From: Phycisphaerales bacterium UBA5793
GTDB taxonomy: Bacteria; Planctomycetota; Phycisphaerae; Phycisphaerales; UBA5793
Assembly: GCA_002418285.1 (NCBI GenBank)
Contig: DIDT01000018.1
Location: forward strand, 1-64,000
Direction: 5' to 3'
Length of the DNA stretch: 64,000 nt
The notes under the pieces are model-generated. The model was not told where the DNA came from, did no database searches, and saw nothing but the letters and a program-made list of their open reading frames with translations. How positions within the stretch are numbered: the stretch's first letter is position 1; each line of letters starts with the position of its first letter. The translations under genes and the position numbers were made by a program. Shown piece by piece: positions 1 to 9,087 of the stretch.

Positions 1-30
1 CCCGGAGGTTTTCTACAGAGCAGAACGGAC

Positions 31-948
31 TCAGTTCATGCGCGTCGCCACGGCATTCGTCTTCACGCCATACTGGGCGGCCTGGAACCAGATGTTGTGG
101 CCGCGGCCGCTGATGGGTATTGGCAGATTCCACACGGCGTGGCCGTTGCCGTTGGTCGTCTTCGGGCTGCCGGCCTGTGCGGGCTGAGCAAGGTCGAGCG
201 TGACGTTGAGTTGATTGACGCGTGTGCTGCCGGGGCCGCGCAAGCTGTAGACGAGATAGGCGCGAGTCGACGGCGTCGTGTTGTCGATCGTGAACGTCGC
301 GTTCTGCCCGGCAACGAGAGGATCGGGTGATATGGTCAGCGTTGGCGTAATGACTTGGCCGTAGAGTGTCATCGCGCGGTCATCGCCGACGCGGTAGTAG
401 CGGCCGCCGTCGGCCCGCTGCCACCAGAACGTGCCGGTGCCGGGTCCGACTCCCTGGGCCCAGCGCCAGGTATTGAAGGGCTGGGGTGTCAGGCCGATGA
501 TCGCAATGAAGTATTGTGTGTCGGCGAGCAGATCGAGGGGTCGGGCAAGTTGAGCCTCCAGGCGGTAGAGGTTGTTACCGATCGGCGTCTGGGTCACACT
601 TGGATAGTCATGTTCATCGAATGGTCCTCCGCCCTGGCGGAAGATGTCCGGCTGCAATGAAATCGAATTCGGATCCTGTGGATAGAACGCGATTCTGAAT
701 CCCAGTGACGGCGAAGGGTCGCCGATCCAGCTCACGCGCGCGAGCGTCGCGCCCTGTGTGAGCTTGAAGTCCTCGTAGAGGATGGCATCGAGGTCGGAGT
801 CGTTTTGGCCGGATGGGTCCTGCCACAATTGCGACATGCGCAGATTTCCACCTGTGTTAAAGAGGGGTTGATCGATCACAGGAATCTGACCAAGAGCGAG
901 AGTCGCACCAGACAGTGCGGCGGCGAGAGCAAAGAGCGCAAGCTTCAT
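31..948 (-). CDS. Secreted beta-sandwich protein with C-terminal module
   Basis: A 305-residue exported protein of unknown function. The start at 948 is chosen because GGAG lies six bases upstream and the protein then opens with a clear signal peptide (MKLALFALAAALSGATLALG). A longer open frame reaches 1101 but has no exported start. Residues about 25-200 read like a jelly-roll or lectin-type sandwich rich in Trp, Tyr and Asp (FRIAFYPQDP, FIAIIGLTPQ, WWQRADGGRYYRV). The last 100 residues form a separate module (PDPLVAGQNATFTID ... IWFQAAQYGVKTNAVATR). It resembles, without the cysteines, the C-terminal module of the proteins at 56354, 57918 and 61185. No enzymatic motif is visible. Cell-surface or extracellular location is inferred. 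Confidence 0.75.
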   Translation of the reverse strand: MKLALFALAAALSGATLALGQIPVIDQPLFNTGGNLRMSQLWQDPSGQNDSDLDAILYEDFKLTQGATLARVSWIGDPSPSLGFRIAFYPQDPNSISLQPDIFRQGGGPFDEHDYPSVTQTPIGNNLYRLEAQLARPLDLLADTQYFIAIIGLTPQPFNTWRWAQGVGPGTGTFWWQRADGGRYYRVGDDRAMTLYGQVITPTLTISPDPLVAGQNATFTIDNTTPSTRAYLVYSLRGPGSTRVNQLNVTLDLAQPAQAGSPKTTNGNGHAVWNLPIPISGRGHNIWFQAAQYGVKTNAVATRMN

Positions 949-1237
949 CTTTTTCTCCAATTCACGGTGATGGATCGCTTTCGCGAACGGGTTGGGCGCA
1001 GGACAGCTGTCAATAGTGGTTCTGTCAAAGCGACAATTATTCAGAGACATGTGTCCTATTTTACTCGCGAGACCGTCCGTTTGTTCCATCGAGGAGGGCA
1101 TTTTGACTCACCTGTTGCTACGAATAGGGTCTCGCATGGGCACCCGCAACGGGGATGATCCCATGGTGTGCCGGTCGACGGTTGACCGGAGTTCGATCGG
1201 TCGCGATTTTGCAACGGGCCAGAGGAGTCGCACACGA

Positions 1238-1420
1238 ATGCACCTGTGGCCTTGGAAGAAGACGACTCCCACCGAATACGCCATGATCTGCCGGCTGATC
1301 ATTTTCGGTTCCTGCGGTGCGGCCGTGGTAGCCGAGGATCAAGGCGCCCGAGTACTGTGGCTCATGATCGGCCTGGGGACGATGGCGCTCCGGTTCATTT
1401 ACGTGCGATTCACGGAGTGA
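1238..1420 (+). CDS. Small two-helix membrane protein (hypothetical)
   Basis: A 60-residue frame begins with ATG preceded by GAGGAG about ten bases upstream. It has a short basic N-terminus (MHLWPWKKTTPTEYAM), then two hydrophobic stretches (ICRLIIFGSCGAAVVA and VLWLMIGLGTMALRFIYVRF). That pattern suggests a small integral membrane protein. The frame is open upstream to 992, but the upstream part is not protein-like. It lies between two minus-strand genes. I do not recognise a family. It may be a chance frame, but the ribosome-binding site and helix pattern favour a real gene. Confidence 0.4.
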   Translation: MHLWPWKKTTPTEYAMICRLIIFGSCGAAVVAEDQGARVLWLMIGLGTMALRFIYVRFTE

Positions 1421-1447
1421 TCGACCCGTCTGATCCGCGCCGCCGGC

Positions 1448-4219
1448 TTATGGCAGGCGATAGCGCTCGATGCGCAGTGTGCCCGACTCGTGCAGCCAGA
1501 CTTCCGATTCATCAGGCGAGATGAGCAGACGCCAGTAGATGCCGCTCTCGCCTTCATCGGGGATCGTAAACTCTCTTGGCGGGGATTCATCAGGCAACGT
1601 CAGGTCGTAGAGATAGAGTCGGTCGCCCTCCACGGTGATGGCGTAGCGATCGGTCAGGGCCACGCGAGCAAAGCCCGATTCTTCACGCGGGTACATGCAG
1701 TGGAGTGGCGTGCCTTGCTGGTCATACACGTTGAGCGAAGTACGGGTTGACCCGTCGCTGAACATCGGCGCTCCGGCGATGGCCACTAGCCGACCCCGGT
1801 GATCTGTGGCGATTCCCTCGATGTAGTTGAGCCAGTTGTAATCCAGTCGGCGCGAGATGATCCGCTTGTGAGACGGGTCCGTTTCAATCCGAATAATCTC
1901 TGTGTAGTCCCTTTCCCACCGCGTCAAGGAATCAGGCAGAAAGCACGGGCCGTCCTGAAACTCGTCCGCCAGCGCGAACGCGCGGAAACCGCCAGCGTCC
2001 GTCCATGCCGGCGCGCCTCGCAGGACCGATTCGTCGAGGTACTTGCCTTCGTGATGGAGTTCTGCAATGGCAAACTCCCCATCGTCGCGAGCAATGAGGA
2101 TATCAGGATAGACCCCTTGCTCCACATCGACCGGCGCAGGATGGATGACCCGAGGACCTGCTTGGTTTCCCGAGGTGTCGAACACATGTACGGCCCGGGT
2201 TCGGGGATTGCGCGCGTAGATGAAGCCCCGCGGATCCACACATATCGTGTCGGCCGTCGTCAGCGTGTCGTCCGACGGATCGCGGCCGATGATGCGATCG
2301 ACCTCACCCTCGTCATTGAGTCGAAGCAGCCCGTAGCGTCCCATCGTCCATATGGTTCCGTCAGGCTCGACCTGGATTCGCCGTACGCTCTCGATCGGCG
2401 TGCCGTCGCCGTAGCGCGGCGTGAAGCTGGCGATGACCTTTCGATTGGCGTCGATGCGGTAGATCGACGGGTCGCCATCGAAATCTCGAAAGAAAAAGCC
2501 ACCGTTGACATCGGGATACACATCGGCTGCGTAGTTGGGTTCTCTGCCGATGATCTCGCTGATCTTCATGGTTTCGACGATCTTCGCCTTCTCGTCGAAG
2601 ACGGCAAAGGTATCGAAGTGCCCGAGCCCAACGACCGTTCCATCAGAAAGTGGGGCGATACTGTCGAGCGGAAGGTCTTCTCCGTATCCGTCTTCCCGCC
2701 TGCCCCAGAGCTTCGTACCGTTTGCATCGAAGCGAACGAGTTCCTCCTGCATTGTGTACTGGAGTCGATGGAGGACCCGAATCGCGAATCCGCCGCCCGG
2801 CGTGGGCTCAATCTGCTCGATACGGCCTACTTCGAACTGAGGGATGCGTTCTGAAGATCCACTCGTTGAATCGAAGCGCCACGCACGGGTGTGGGACGCG
2901 TCGCCGAACTCCTGTTGAATCAGAAACCAATGGCGCGAGCCGGTTGGGACAGCGTACAGGCGCTGACTCTTCTGCACGCCCTCGAGGTTCAATGGCATTT
3001 TGGTGAGCAGCCTGCCGGAGGTTGAGACGCGAACCAATTGCGGCGCCTCGTCCCGGACTTGCCGCACGAAGCCGATGGCGCCGGTCTCATCGAAGCAGAA
3101 GCCGTACGGGGATTCGACGTAGGGCGTCGCGATGCCCTCGTCCTGTTTCGTCTCGCTCGCCAGCGTGATCGTGCCGACATGTTCCAGTTCGATCGCCTCC
3201 AGAGGTGGCCCACCTCGTGACAGCTTGTCAAGCAAGGGTGGTTCATCCGGAACCCTTTCGCCCGCTTCCACGCGCCAGCCTCCGGCTCCATTCACCTCCG
3301 CAACGACCGTGTATCCAACGCTCGCTGCGTTACTGAACGACCGGAACGAGAAGGCATGCGACTTCGCTTCAATCTGCCTGCCCCGGTGTCGATCGCACCA
3401 TCTGTAGAAGGACTCTTCGCCGACGAGTGCGTCGTACTCCCCCGCGTAGACACTCCCCCAGACCTCATTGCCCGCTGCATCAACGAGCGTGACGATGGCA
3501 TTGTGCTCCAGGCCGGGTTTGATTTCATTGTGCTCATACCAGACGACCACGGTGAGCGGCGTCTCGGGGACGATCTGCATCTCCACCGGCCAGGAGCCCC
3601 AGCCGGGACCGGTTGTTGGCGGCTTCGAACTCGTATCACCAATTGGCTTGTGAGAGCTGAGGTGGTAGTTCCACCAGACGAGCATTCCGTTCTGGTCGGT
3701 GATGCAGATCGCGAATCGATCGTTGGGGACATCAATGATCATGCCGTCAACCCTCGAGCTGTCGGAGCCATTGAAACCCATCCCGGTCGTGTTGCTGGGG
3801 TGTTTCTGCGCTGCATCTCGCATCAATGTGGTTCCGTCCGGGCTGATCATGGCGACAATCAGTCCGTTGTACTCGGTGCCATGCTGACCACCGGTGCCCA
3901 CGCCGCCTTCGTAGGCGTAGCCGGCGACGACGCCCACGTTGGTCACGAACGCTTCGCGGAATGTGAAGGGCTTCTTGCCGGTCCAGACGACCTTCCCGTC
4001 GACAGAAATGTGATAGGACCCCACCCCGGCGCCTTCGATCGTGCTCGGGTCGACATAGCACTCATAGCGTCCGTCGGGCGAGCGGTAGGTCTTCGGGTTG
4101 AGCACATCATTGTCGGCGGCGCATCGGCCGGCAGTCATGCCCACAATCGAAGCGATCGCCGAAACTGTGAGGGCGAGCAGGGGGAGTCGGAGCCTCGGGT
4201 GTGAAGTACCCCAGCGCAT
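1448..4219 (-). CDS. Large secreted beta-propeller (NHL/YVTN-like) protein
   Basis: A 923-residue exported protein. The start at 4219 has GGGAGG seven bases upstream and leads into a signal peptide (LRLPLLALTVSAIASIVGM followed by TAGRCAADN). The first 100-300 residues carry a PDGRYECYVDP segment typical of beta-propeller or WD40-like secreted proteins. From about residue 380 onward there are repeated propeller-like blades (GFCFDETGAIGFV, IAPLSDGTVVGLGHFDTF, RRIQVEPDGTIWTMGRYGLL, ICVDPRGFIYARNPRTRAV). These resemble NHL or 6-bladed TolB-like propellers. No catalytic motif is seen. It could bind polysaccharide or protein on the cell surface. It stands alone and is divergent from the TPM genes. 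Confidence 0.8.
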   Translation of the reverse strand: MRWGTSHPRLRLPLLALTVSAIASIVGMTAGRCAADNDVLNPKTYRSPDGRYECYVDPSTIEGAGVGSYHISVDGKVVWTGKKPFTFREAFVTNVGVVAGYAYEGGVGTGGQHGTEYNGLIVAMISPDGTTLMRDAAQKHPSNTTGMGFNGSDSSRVDGMIIDVPNDRFAICITDQNGMLVWWNYHLSSHKPIGDTSSKPPTTGPGWGSWPVEMQIVPETPLTVVVWYEHNEIKPGLEHNAIVTLVDAAGNEVWGSVYAGEYDALVGEESFYRWCDRHRGRQIEAKSHAFSFRSFSNAASVGYTVVAEVNGAGGWRVEAGERVPDEPPLLDKLSRGGPPLEAIELEHVGTITLASETKQDEGIATPYVESPYGFCFDETGAIGFVRQVRDEAPQLVRVSTSGRLLTKMPLNLEGVQKSQRLYAVPTGSRHWFLIQQEFGDASHTRAWRFDSTSGSSERIPQFEVGRIEQIEPTPGGGFAIRVLHRLQYTMQEELVRFDANGTKLWGRREDGYGEDLPLDSIAPLSDGTVVGLGHFDTFAVFDEKAKIVETMKISEIIGREPNYAADVYPDVNGGFFFRDFDGDPSIYRIDANRKVIASFTPRYGDGTPIESVRRIQVEPDGTIWTMGRYGLLRLNDEGEVDRIIGRDPSDDTLTTADTICVDPRGFIYARNPRTRAVHVFDTSGNQAGPRVIHPAPVDVEQGVYPDILIARDDGEFAIAELHHEGKYLDESVLRGAPAWTDAGGFRAFALADEFQDGPCFLPDSLTRWERDYTEIIRIETDPSHKRIISRRLDYNWLNYIEGIATDHRGRLVAIAGAPMFSDGSTRTSLNVYDQQGTPLHCMYPREESGFARVALTDRYAITVEGDRLYLYDLTLPDESPPREFTIPDEGESGIYWRLLISPDESEVWLHESGTLRIERYRLP

Positions 4220-4353
4220 GGGTGTGCCTCCCGCGATGTAGTCAAAAGATATCTGGCCACTCATTATACGTGGACGGTTGGCGGCCGCTGCCGCTGGCAG
4301 GAACGGTGGAAGTTCCATACCACCCGGCGATCTCCGCCGTGATAGAGTTCCGC

Positions 4354-4791
4354 ATGGGTGCCGCCAATCTCCTGACTCGCGACGAGCAGCAGCGCGCCGA
4401 GGCCGCCGTCGCCGCCGCCGAGTGTGCGACGACGGCTGAGATCAAGATCGTGCACTTGCGATGGTGCTGGGTGCCGCTGCACGCGAAAGCGGTTGAGGTC
4501 TTTCACCGTCTCGGGCTCGACCGCGCGCGTGAGCACAATTGCGTGCTCATCCTTCTTGTCGAGACGAACCGTGAGTTTGTGATCTACGGCGATCGTGGCA
4601 TTACGGCGCGCGTCGGGCCGGACTATTGGTTTGACGTACGCGATGTGATGGGCGAGCACTTTCGCAAGGGGCAGATGGCCACGGGCCTGTGCGCCGCAAT
4701 TGAGATGGTCGGCGCCAAACTCGCGCAGCACTACCCGGCCGAGCGCGCGAATGAAAACGAAATCGACGACTCGATCGTGAGGGAGCAGTAG
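4354..4791 (+). CDS. TPM-domain protein
   Basis: A 145-residue soluble protein with a TPM domain (TLP18.3/Psb32/MOLO-1 family). The start is placed at 4354 because the longer frame to 4201 overlaps the divergent gene. Characteristic segments are LLTRDEQQRAEAAVAAAE, TTAEIKIVHL, NCVLILLVETNREFVIYGD and HFRKGQMATGLCAAIEMVG. The G-x-x-A-T-G-L-C/I segment is usual for this family. There is no signal peptide or membrane anchor. It ends one base before the next gene, which has a second TPM domain with signal peptide and anchor, so the two form a tandem operon. TPM proteins are linked to LemA-type envelope functions in other bacteria; no LemA gene is seen here. Confidence 0.8.
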   Translation: MGAANLLTRDEQQRAEAAVAAAECATTAEIKIVHLRWCWVPLHAKAVEVFHRLGLDRAREHNCVLILLVETNREFVIYGDRGITARVGPDYWFDVRDVMGEHFRKGQMATGLCAAIEMVGAKLAQHYPAERANENEIDDSIVREQ

Positions 4792-4792
4792 C

Positions 4793-5686
4793 ATGCAGCG
4801 ACTCGTGACCCTCGCGATCATGGTACTGCTCGGCTGCGGTGCGGCGTTGAATGCGCAGGATGCGCCGGTTGATTCGCAAGGCGAGTCGAACGAGACGTCA
4901 GCAATTCCCGGCGTGGAGCAGGGCGTTGGCGATGCCGGGCGTGACGGGCAAAAATATGCACCCTGGCCCGCGCCTGATGCCGGCTATGTGACTGATCTGG
5001 CGGATGTCCTCAACCTCGAGCAGGAGATCGAACTCGAACGCTACCTTTGGGAGGTTGAGCGCGACACTGGCGTGGAAATCGCCGTGCTTACAGTTGGCTC
5101 CATCAAGGATTTTCCGGGTACAAGTAACGGTACGATCGAGACGTTCGCAACCGGTGTGTTCGACAGGTGGAGCATTGGCAACCTGCCAAGGAACGATGGA
5201 GTGTTGCTTGTGGTTGCATTGCGGGATCGCAAAGCTCGCATTGAGTTGGGGACGGGCTACGGCAATCTGCGCGACGGCGACGCACGGCGCATCATGGATG
5301 GCAAGATCATCCCTCGCTTCAAGAGTGGAAACTACGCGGATGGGCTGATCGCGGGGACGCGCGCGCTGGGGTTGCAGTTCGCCGCAGCGCGCTACGGCTT
5401 CGACTGGCCCATGCTCATTGGCGTGGTGCTGGCGGTACTGAGTGTGACAGTTGCGATCAGTCTGTTCCGAAGCGGCAAACGCGGCTGGGGCTGGCTGGCG
5501 GTGGGAGGGGCAATCGGCGCGGCGATCTATGTCACGAACGCATTCGGCGAGATGAATCGACTCAACGACGAACGCGGTGGTGGCGGCTGGGGCGGCGGCT
5601 TGGGCGGCGGTGCTTCGGCCGGCGGCTTTGGAGGTGGGTTCGGCGGCGGATCATCCGGCGGCGGCGGGGCGAGCGGAAGATGGTAG
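4793..5686 (+). CDS. Exported TPM-domain protein with Gly-rich tail (YgcG-like)
   Basis: A 297-residue protein in the order signal peptide (residues 1-21, MQRLVTLAIMVLLGCGAALN), TPM domain (about 55-200; YVTDLADVLNLEQEIELERY, GVEIAVLTVGSI, NDGVLLVVALRDRKARIELG, DARRIMDGKIIPRFKSGNYA), two membrane segments (about 205-255) and a Gly/Ser-rich tail (GGGWGGGLGGGASAGGFGGG and further). This order is the standard YgcG/DUF2207-like TPM layout. It starts one base after the stop of the upstream TPM gene, so the two are almost certainly co-transcribed. The domain acts outside the membrane. Its biochemical role is unsettled; an acid phosphatase activity is reported for plant homologues. Confidence 0.85.
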   Translation: MQRLVTLAIMVLLGCGAALNAQDAPVDSQGESNETSAIPGVEQGVGDAGRDGQKYAPWPAPDAGYVTDLADVLNLEQEIELERYLWEVERDTGVEIAVLTVGSIKDFPGTSNGTIETFATGVFDRWSIGNLPRNDGVLLVVALRDRKARIELGTGYGNLRDGDARRIMDGKIIPRFKSGNYADGLIAGTRALGLQFAAARYGFDWPMLIGVVLAVLSVTVAISLFRSGKRGWGWLAVGGAIGAAIYVTNAFGEMNRLNDERGGGGWGGGLGGGASAGGFGGGFGGGSSGGGGASGRW

Positions 5687-6751
5687 TGAGCGGTCATGAG
5701 TGCGCAAGCCCGTCGACAACCTGCAATGCGGGGGTGCTCCGCGCAACCGTTTGGGGGCCGAGTTGTAATTCGGTGATGGATACGCCTGAACGCAACTCGA
5801 TCTGGAGTGTCGCGCCCCACCGGAGACACCACTGCTTTGCGGCAGATTACCCGTCTGACGCGGGATCCCGTAACGGGCTGTGCCAGAGTGATTTGCGAGA
5901 CCGCCATGGAAAGCGCTGCGCCAGCGTCAGCTAAGTGCCGGAAGGTCGCGCCGGAGCTGTCCGAGCTGGGGACCGCGCGGCAATAGGGCACAGCGATTCG
6001 ATCGATCCTGCGTGGCCGTGCCACCTCGGCGGATTCACTGGGTGAGGTCCACCCGTTCCCCTGAATCATGCCAACAGTAACAACCAGAATACCACATTCT
6101 TCATTTCTTCGATCTTTGGCGGGCTGGTGTCTGGTGGAGACGCCTCTGGCCAAACCGCAGCAGCGGGTTGGGAGACAACAAGCCGCCTTTCTGGGGCAGA
6201 ATCTGGTTTTTGGCCTGTGCCCTGTCCCCTCGGGTGCTTGTTTGGGATGTGAAGGGATGTCGAGAAGATAACGAGTTATCGGACGTCCAGTATAACAAAA
6301 GGCATCTGTTTGCTCTACCGACTGTGCTACTTGGTGTGACAGTTGGAGGGCAAAAGACGTGCATCCGCAACCCACGGTATAACAACTAGTGACACAGTCG
6401 AGGGGTTCGGCATGGGCGATCTGGATGCGGTGGGGAGGTTCTCCCATCACCCGCATCTGGATCATCGGCAGGGTGGTTCCTTGGAGCACGACCTCGTCTT
6501 CCCTCGCTCCTTCGGCCTTCTGGGCCTGCCGGCATCTCAAGCCGGCCCAATTGGAGACGCGTGTGGTCCACCCGGCGGCCACCCGCAAGAAAGTGTGGCA
6601 AAAGAGCAGAAAACGCGCATTCCGCTGTTGCAATGCCGGCGCAATCTGGTATGCTTGGACGCTGAGTAGACCGGTTGGGTGCGCGCGTGATGCCCACATT
6701 AAACCGCGCTTGAACCAGGATCGCGAATGCGTTCGTCGGAGGAGAGAGAGA
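5687..6751. other. Gene-poor interval
   Basis: No convincing gene in about 1 kb. A 428-codon minus-strand frame crosses it, but its composition is not protein-like and it runs antisense through the Gly-rich tail of the TPM gene. An imperfect inverted repeat lies at about 6419-6466 (GATCTGGATGCGG pairing with CCGCATCTGGATC). A weak tRNA-like D-arm/anticodon-arm stretch lies on the minus strand near 6290-6332. The interval may be decayed DNA. Confidence 0.4.
6628..6655 (+). promoter_or_regulatory. Possible sigma70-type promoter
   Basis: TTGCAA, a 16-base spacer, then TATGCT, about 95 bases upstream of the ATG at 6752. This is the best -35/-10 pair in the interval. Pattern match only. Confidence 0.3.
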
Positions 6752-7501
6752 ATGCGTCGTTCTTCAAGAGGTTTGGCCGCGCTGGTCTTGGCCGCGGGGT
6801 GCATGTTCGGCACCAGTGTGGCGGATGCGGACGACGTCTCCGTGTCCTACTCGCAGTTCGGCAACATCACCAATAACGCGGGTAATCCCAACATCGCCTC
6901 GCAGTTGCAAGTCGATGTGCGGAACTACGACTACAACGGGAATGCGCTTCTGGGTTCTCAGGTTGCGATAGTCGTTCACAATCTGGCTGGCGGGCTCGCG
7001 TCATCCATAGCCCGCGTCTACTTTGAAGATGGCACGCTGGTGGGCATCGCGTCAATTCACCAGTTTACCGGCGGCTCGGGTCACACGGATTTCGAGGAGA
7101 ACTCCTCGCCGAGCGACTTACCAGGCGGAAGCTCGCTGAATCCGCAATTCAGCTCGACGCGAGAGTTCAATATCGGAGCGGATTCTCCGCCACCCGTCAA
7201 CGGCGTAAATCCCGGCGAGTGGATCGAGGTCGTCTTCAATCTCAAGGGCGTGTACGTCTTTTCGGATGTTCTGGATGCGATAGATCGCGGCTTCGCGAAG
7301 ACAAACGGAGAGCCAAACTACGGCATGCCAACGCTGCGGATTGGAATGCACATCATCTCAATCGATGGTGGCAACAGTGACTCGTATCTCATGGAAAACC
7401 CGCAAGTCATCCCACTGCCGGCGCCGCTGGCGTTGGCGATGGTTGGAATGGTCGGCGTAGTAGGCTCCACCGTACGCCGCCGTCGCCCAAACATGACATA
7501 A
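6752..7501 (+). CDS. IPLPAP-type (PEP-CTERM-like) exosortase substrate
   Basis: A 249-residue secreted protein with signal peptide (RSSRGLAALVLAAGCMFGTS) and a C-terminal sorting signal (about residues 217-249). The signal has the IPLPAP motif, a hydrophobic helix (LALAMVGMVGVVGSTV) and a basic RRRRP end. The start has GGAGGAGAGAG upstream. The mature region (YSQFGNITNNAGNP, NYDYNGNALLGSQVAIVVH, GEWIEVVFNL) is a beta-rich domain I cannot assign. It lacks the Cys/Gln pair of the other array members. It is the only plus-strand member and has its own promoter-like site and terminator. Sorting by the exosortase at 25479 is inferred from the motif. Confidence 0.85.
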   Translation: MRRSSRGLAALVLAAGCMFGTSVADADDVSVSYSQFGNITNNAGNPNIASQLQVDVRNYDYNGNALLGSQVAIVVHNLAGGLASSIARVYFEDGTLVGIASIHQFTGGSGHTDFEENSSPSDLPGGSSLNPQFSSTREFNIGADSPPPVNGVNPGEWIEVVFNLKGVYVFSDVLDAIDRGFAKTNGEPNYGMPTLRIGMHIISIDGGNSDSYLMENPQVIPLPAPLALAMVGMVGVVGSTVRRRRPNMT

Positions 7502-7534
7502 TCTGCCGCACTGTCGCAAGATCCAAAACATCAC

Positions 7535-7571
7535 AACGCCGGAGCCTTTGCTCCGGCGTTGTTGCGTTTTT
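7535..7571 (+). terminator. Rho-independent terminator
   Basis: Perfect 11-bp stem AACGCCGGAGC / GCTCCGGCGTT with a four-base loop (CTTT), followed by a T-rich run (GTTGCGTTTTT). It sits 34 bases after the stop of the gene at 6752. Confidence 0.9.
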
Positions 7572-7878
7572 CGTGGTGAGGCCAAGCTAGTTTTGCGCGG
7601 TTTTGTCAACTGGCGGATTTCTGGAGAGGGTCTCAGCATGTTCCGCCGCAGGTCTGACCGTGTCAACAGCTTGCAAACACCATCCACGCGGACCTCTCCG
7701 GATCGGCATTGGATCAACCCATCGATGGTGACCACACCGCAGGATGATACCGCGGTTGCCGACCTTTCGAGTTGTCCGAATCAAGTGCTCGTGGAAGCCG
7801 GGTAGACAATTCGCGCTGCCTCGCATTCTCTCGCGAATTGCAAGAAGGCCCGGTCAAGCAACTTTGATCGTCAGCAAG
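7572..7878. other. Intergenic region without a gene
   Basis: Between convergent genes. No supported frame and no recognisable RNA; it holds the flanking terminators only. Confidence 0.5.
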
Positions 7879-7909
7879 AAGTGGGCCGGCGTCGCGCACC
7901 GGCCCACTT
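7866..7909 (-). terminator. Terminator-like stem-loop of the substrate array
   Basis: An 11-bp stem, AAGTGGGCCGG (7879-7889) with CCGGCCCACTT (7899-7909), then CTTGCTG on the minus strand. It lies 50 bases after the stop of the gene at 7959. Similar stem-loops follow the genes ending at 10027 and 14872. Confidence 0.6.
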
Positions 7910-7958
7910 GTAGAGTCTGGGATGTAATCTGCGAGCGCAAGTCTCGCACGCAAGTCCA

Positions 7959-8702
7959 TCAGAGCGTCGTCCTGCCATTCGCCGATCGCCGGCGAAAGAC
8001 GCTGCCGCCGATTACACCGATGAGCCCCAGACTAGCCACCCAAACTGGCGCCGGCAAAGGGATCATCACGAGCAGATCCTGCGCAATCCCGGTGTGATTC
8101 ACATCTGTCCACATGTTCATCACGCGGACGTTTCCGATGTCGTTGGCGCCCCATCGGTTGCCACCGCCAATTGCCCAGTTGGCCAGACCGAGCAAGTCAG
8201 AGGCAAATCCACTCGGTGCAGTTTGCTCCTGCTCGATATCCCAGATCGCCTCTTGAAGCGCGATACCATCGGCTGATACCAAGTCAGTGAAAGTCGACTG
8301 AGACGCCAAACCCCATGCACCCAACTCACTCGAGAGCGTTCCACGAATGAAGTGCGTGTAGAGATATGCCGTGCGCGAGTCCAGGGGGTCTGGGTTTTCA
8401 CCGCCGCTTCCGCCACCGATCGCGCGGTCGTTGATATCGATCCAGTACGTTCCGCCCTGACTGAGGTACTCGTTCGTCTCCACACAGAATGTGATGAAGT
8501 GGCCAGCACCGGCGCCGTGCTGGTTCATCCCTTCGCTTGCCTGGAACCCGATCGGTTGTACCTCGAAAGGACCACCATTGAAGTTCGACTGGTTCCAGGC
8601 AGTTGTGTCGTACACGTAGATTTGATCGGCACACACGTGCGAAGCCAGAACCACAGGCAACACCAATACAACAGATGAGCGGAGCATTGTTGATGCTCTC
8701 AT
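7959..8702 (-). CDS. IPLPAP exosortase substrate with thioester-like domain (copy 1)
   Basis: A 247-residue protein: signal peptide (residues 1-25), a domain with FITFCVETNEY (Cys73), RTAYLYTHFIRGTL and ALQEAIWDIE (Gln150), then a C-terminal sorting signal (IPLPAPVWVASLGLIGVIGG plus RRRS). The spacing of Cys73, the TAYLY helix and LQxAIW resembles thioester (TED/TQXA) domains, in which Cys and Gln form an internal thioester that reacts with host or surface amines. That function is inferred, not shown. AAGGAG precedes the start. It is paralogous to the genes at 9088, 10027 and 15498 and to two broken copies. Confidence 0.85.
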   Translation of the reverse strand: MRASTMLRSSVVLVLPVVLASHVCADQIYVYDTTAWNQSNFNGGPFEVQPIGFQASEGMNQHGAGAGHFITFCVETNEYLSQGGTYWIDINDRAIGGGSGGENPDPLDSRTAYLYTHFIRGTLSSELGAWGLASQSTFTDLVSADGIALQEAIWDIEQEQTAPSGFASDLLGLANWAIGGGNRWGANDIGNVRVMNMWTDVNHTGIAQDLLVMIPLPAPVWVASLGLIGVIGGSVFRRRSANGRTTL

Positions 8703-9087
8703 ACCCCTCTCTCCTTCTGGTGGGAGTAGTCCTGAGAATCAAACCGGGTTCGGGCCGCGGGATTTCTCCCACCGCAACACCCCGAGGTCCGACTGCGATG
8801 TGCTACTGACGACTGTGAACGCAGCAGTGTCTGCTAGCGCATCGAGCTTGTCTGCGGCACGACTCCGGGGGGCTGCAGGCCGAAGCAACACTGGATTAGT
8901 TTGAATGACACTGCGCCGGTGTCAACAGTGGGGCAGCAGAATCAACAAAGTCAGGGTGCGTTCCTCATGGGAGCAGCAGCCACTTTGTTGCTGTCCAAAC
9001 CAGTCGAGAAACAGCCTGATTCGATCGTTCGGGTTCGTGCGTTCGGTCGCAAGCGGTGGGAGATTCTCGCGTCTTGCCCTCTGCGAA
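8703..9087. other. Intergenic region without a gene
   Basis: Upstream leader of copy 1 and downstream region of copy 2, both minus strand. The plus-strand frames here are not protein-like. I see no clear terminator. Confidence 0.5.

Noticed and set aside
1799..4204. Two long plus-strand frames antisense to the propeller gene
   Set aside because: Shadows of the GC-rich minus-strand gene, which has the signal peptide, ribosome site and repeats.
6280..6345. tRNA-Gly-like D-arm and anticodon arm on the minus strand (TAGCACAGTCGGTAGAGCA; stem AACAG/TTGTT, GCC anticodon position)
   Set aside because: D-stem has a mismatch and there is no T-arm or matching acceptor stem; at most a relic.
5527..6813. 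428-codon minus-strand open frame
   Set aside because: Runs antisense through the Gly-rich TPM tail and an intergenic region; residue composition is irregular (Cys/Pro/Arg-rich) with no domain and no start signal.
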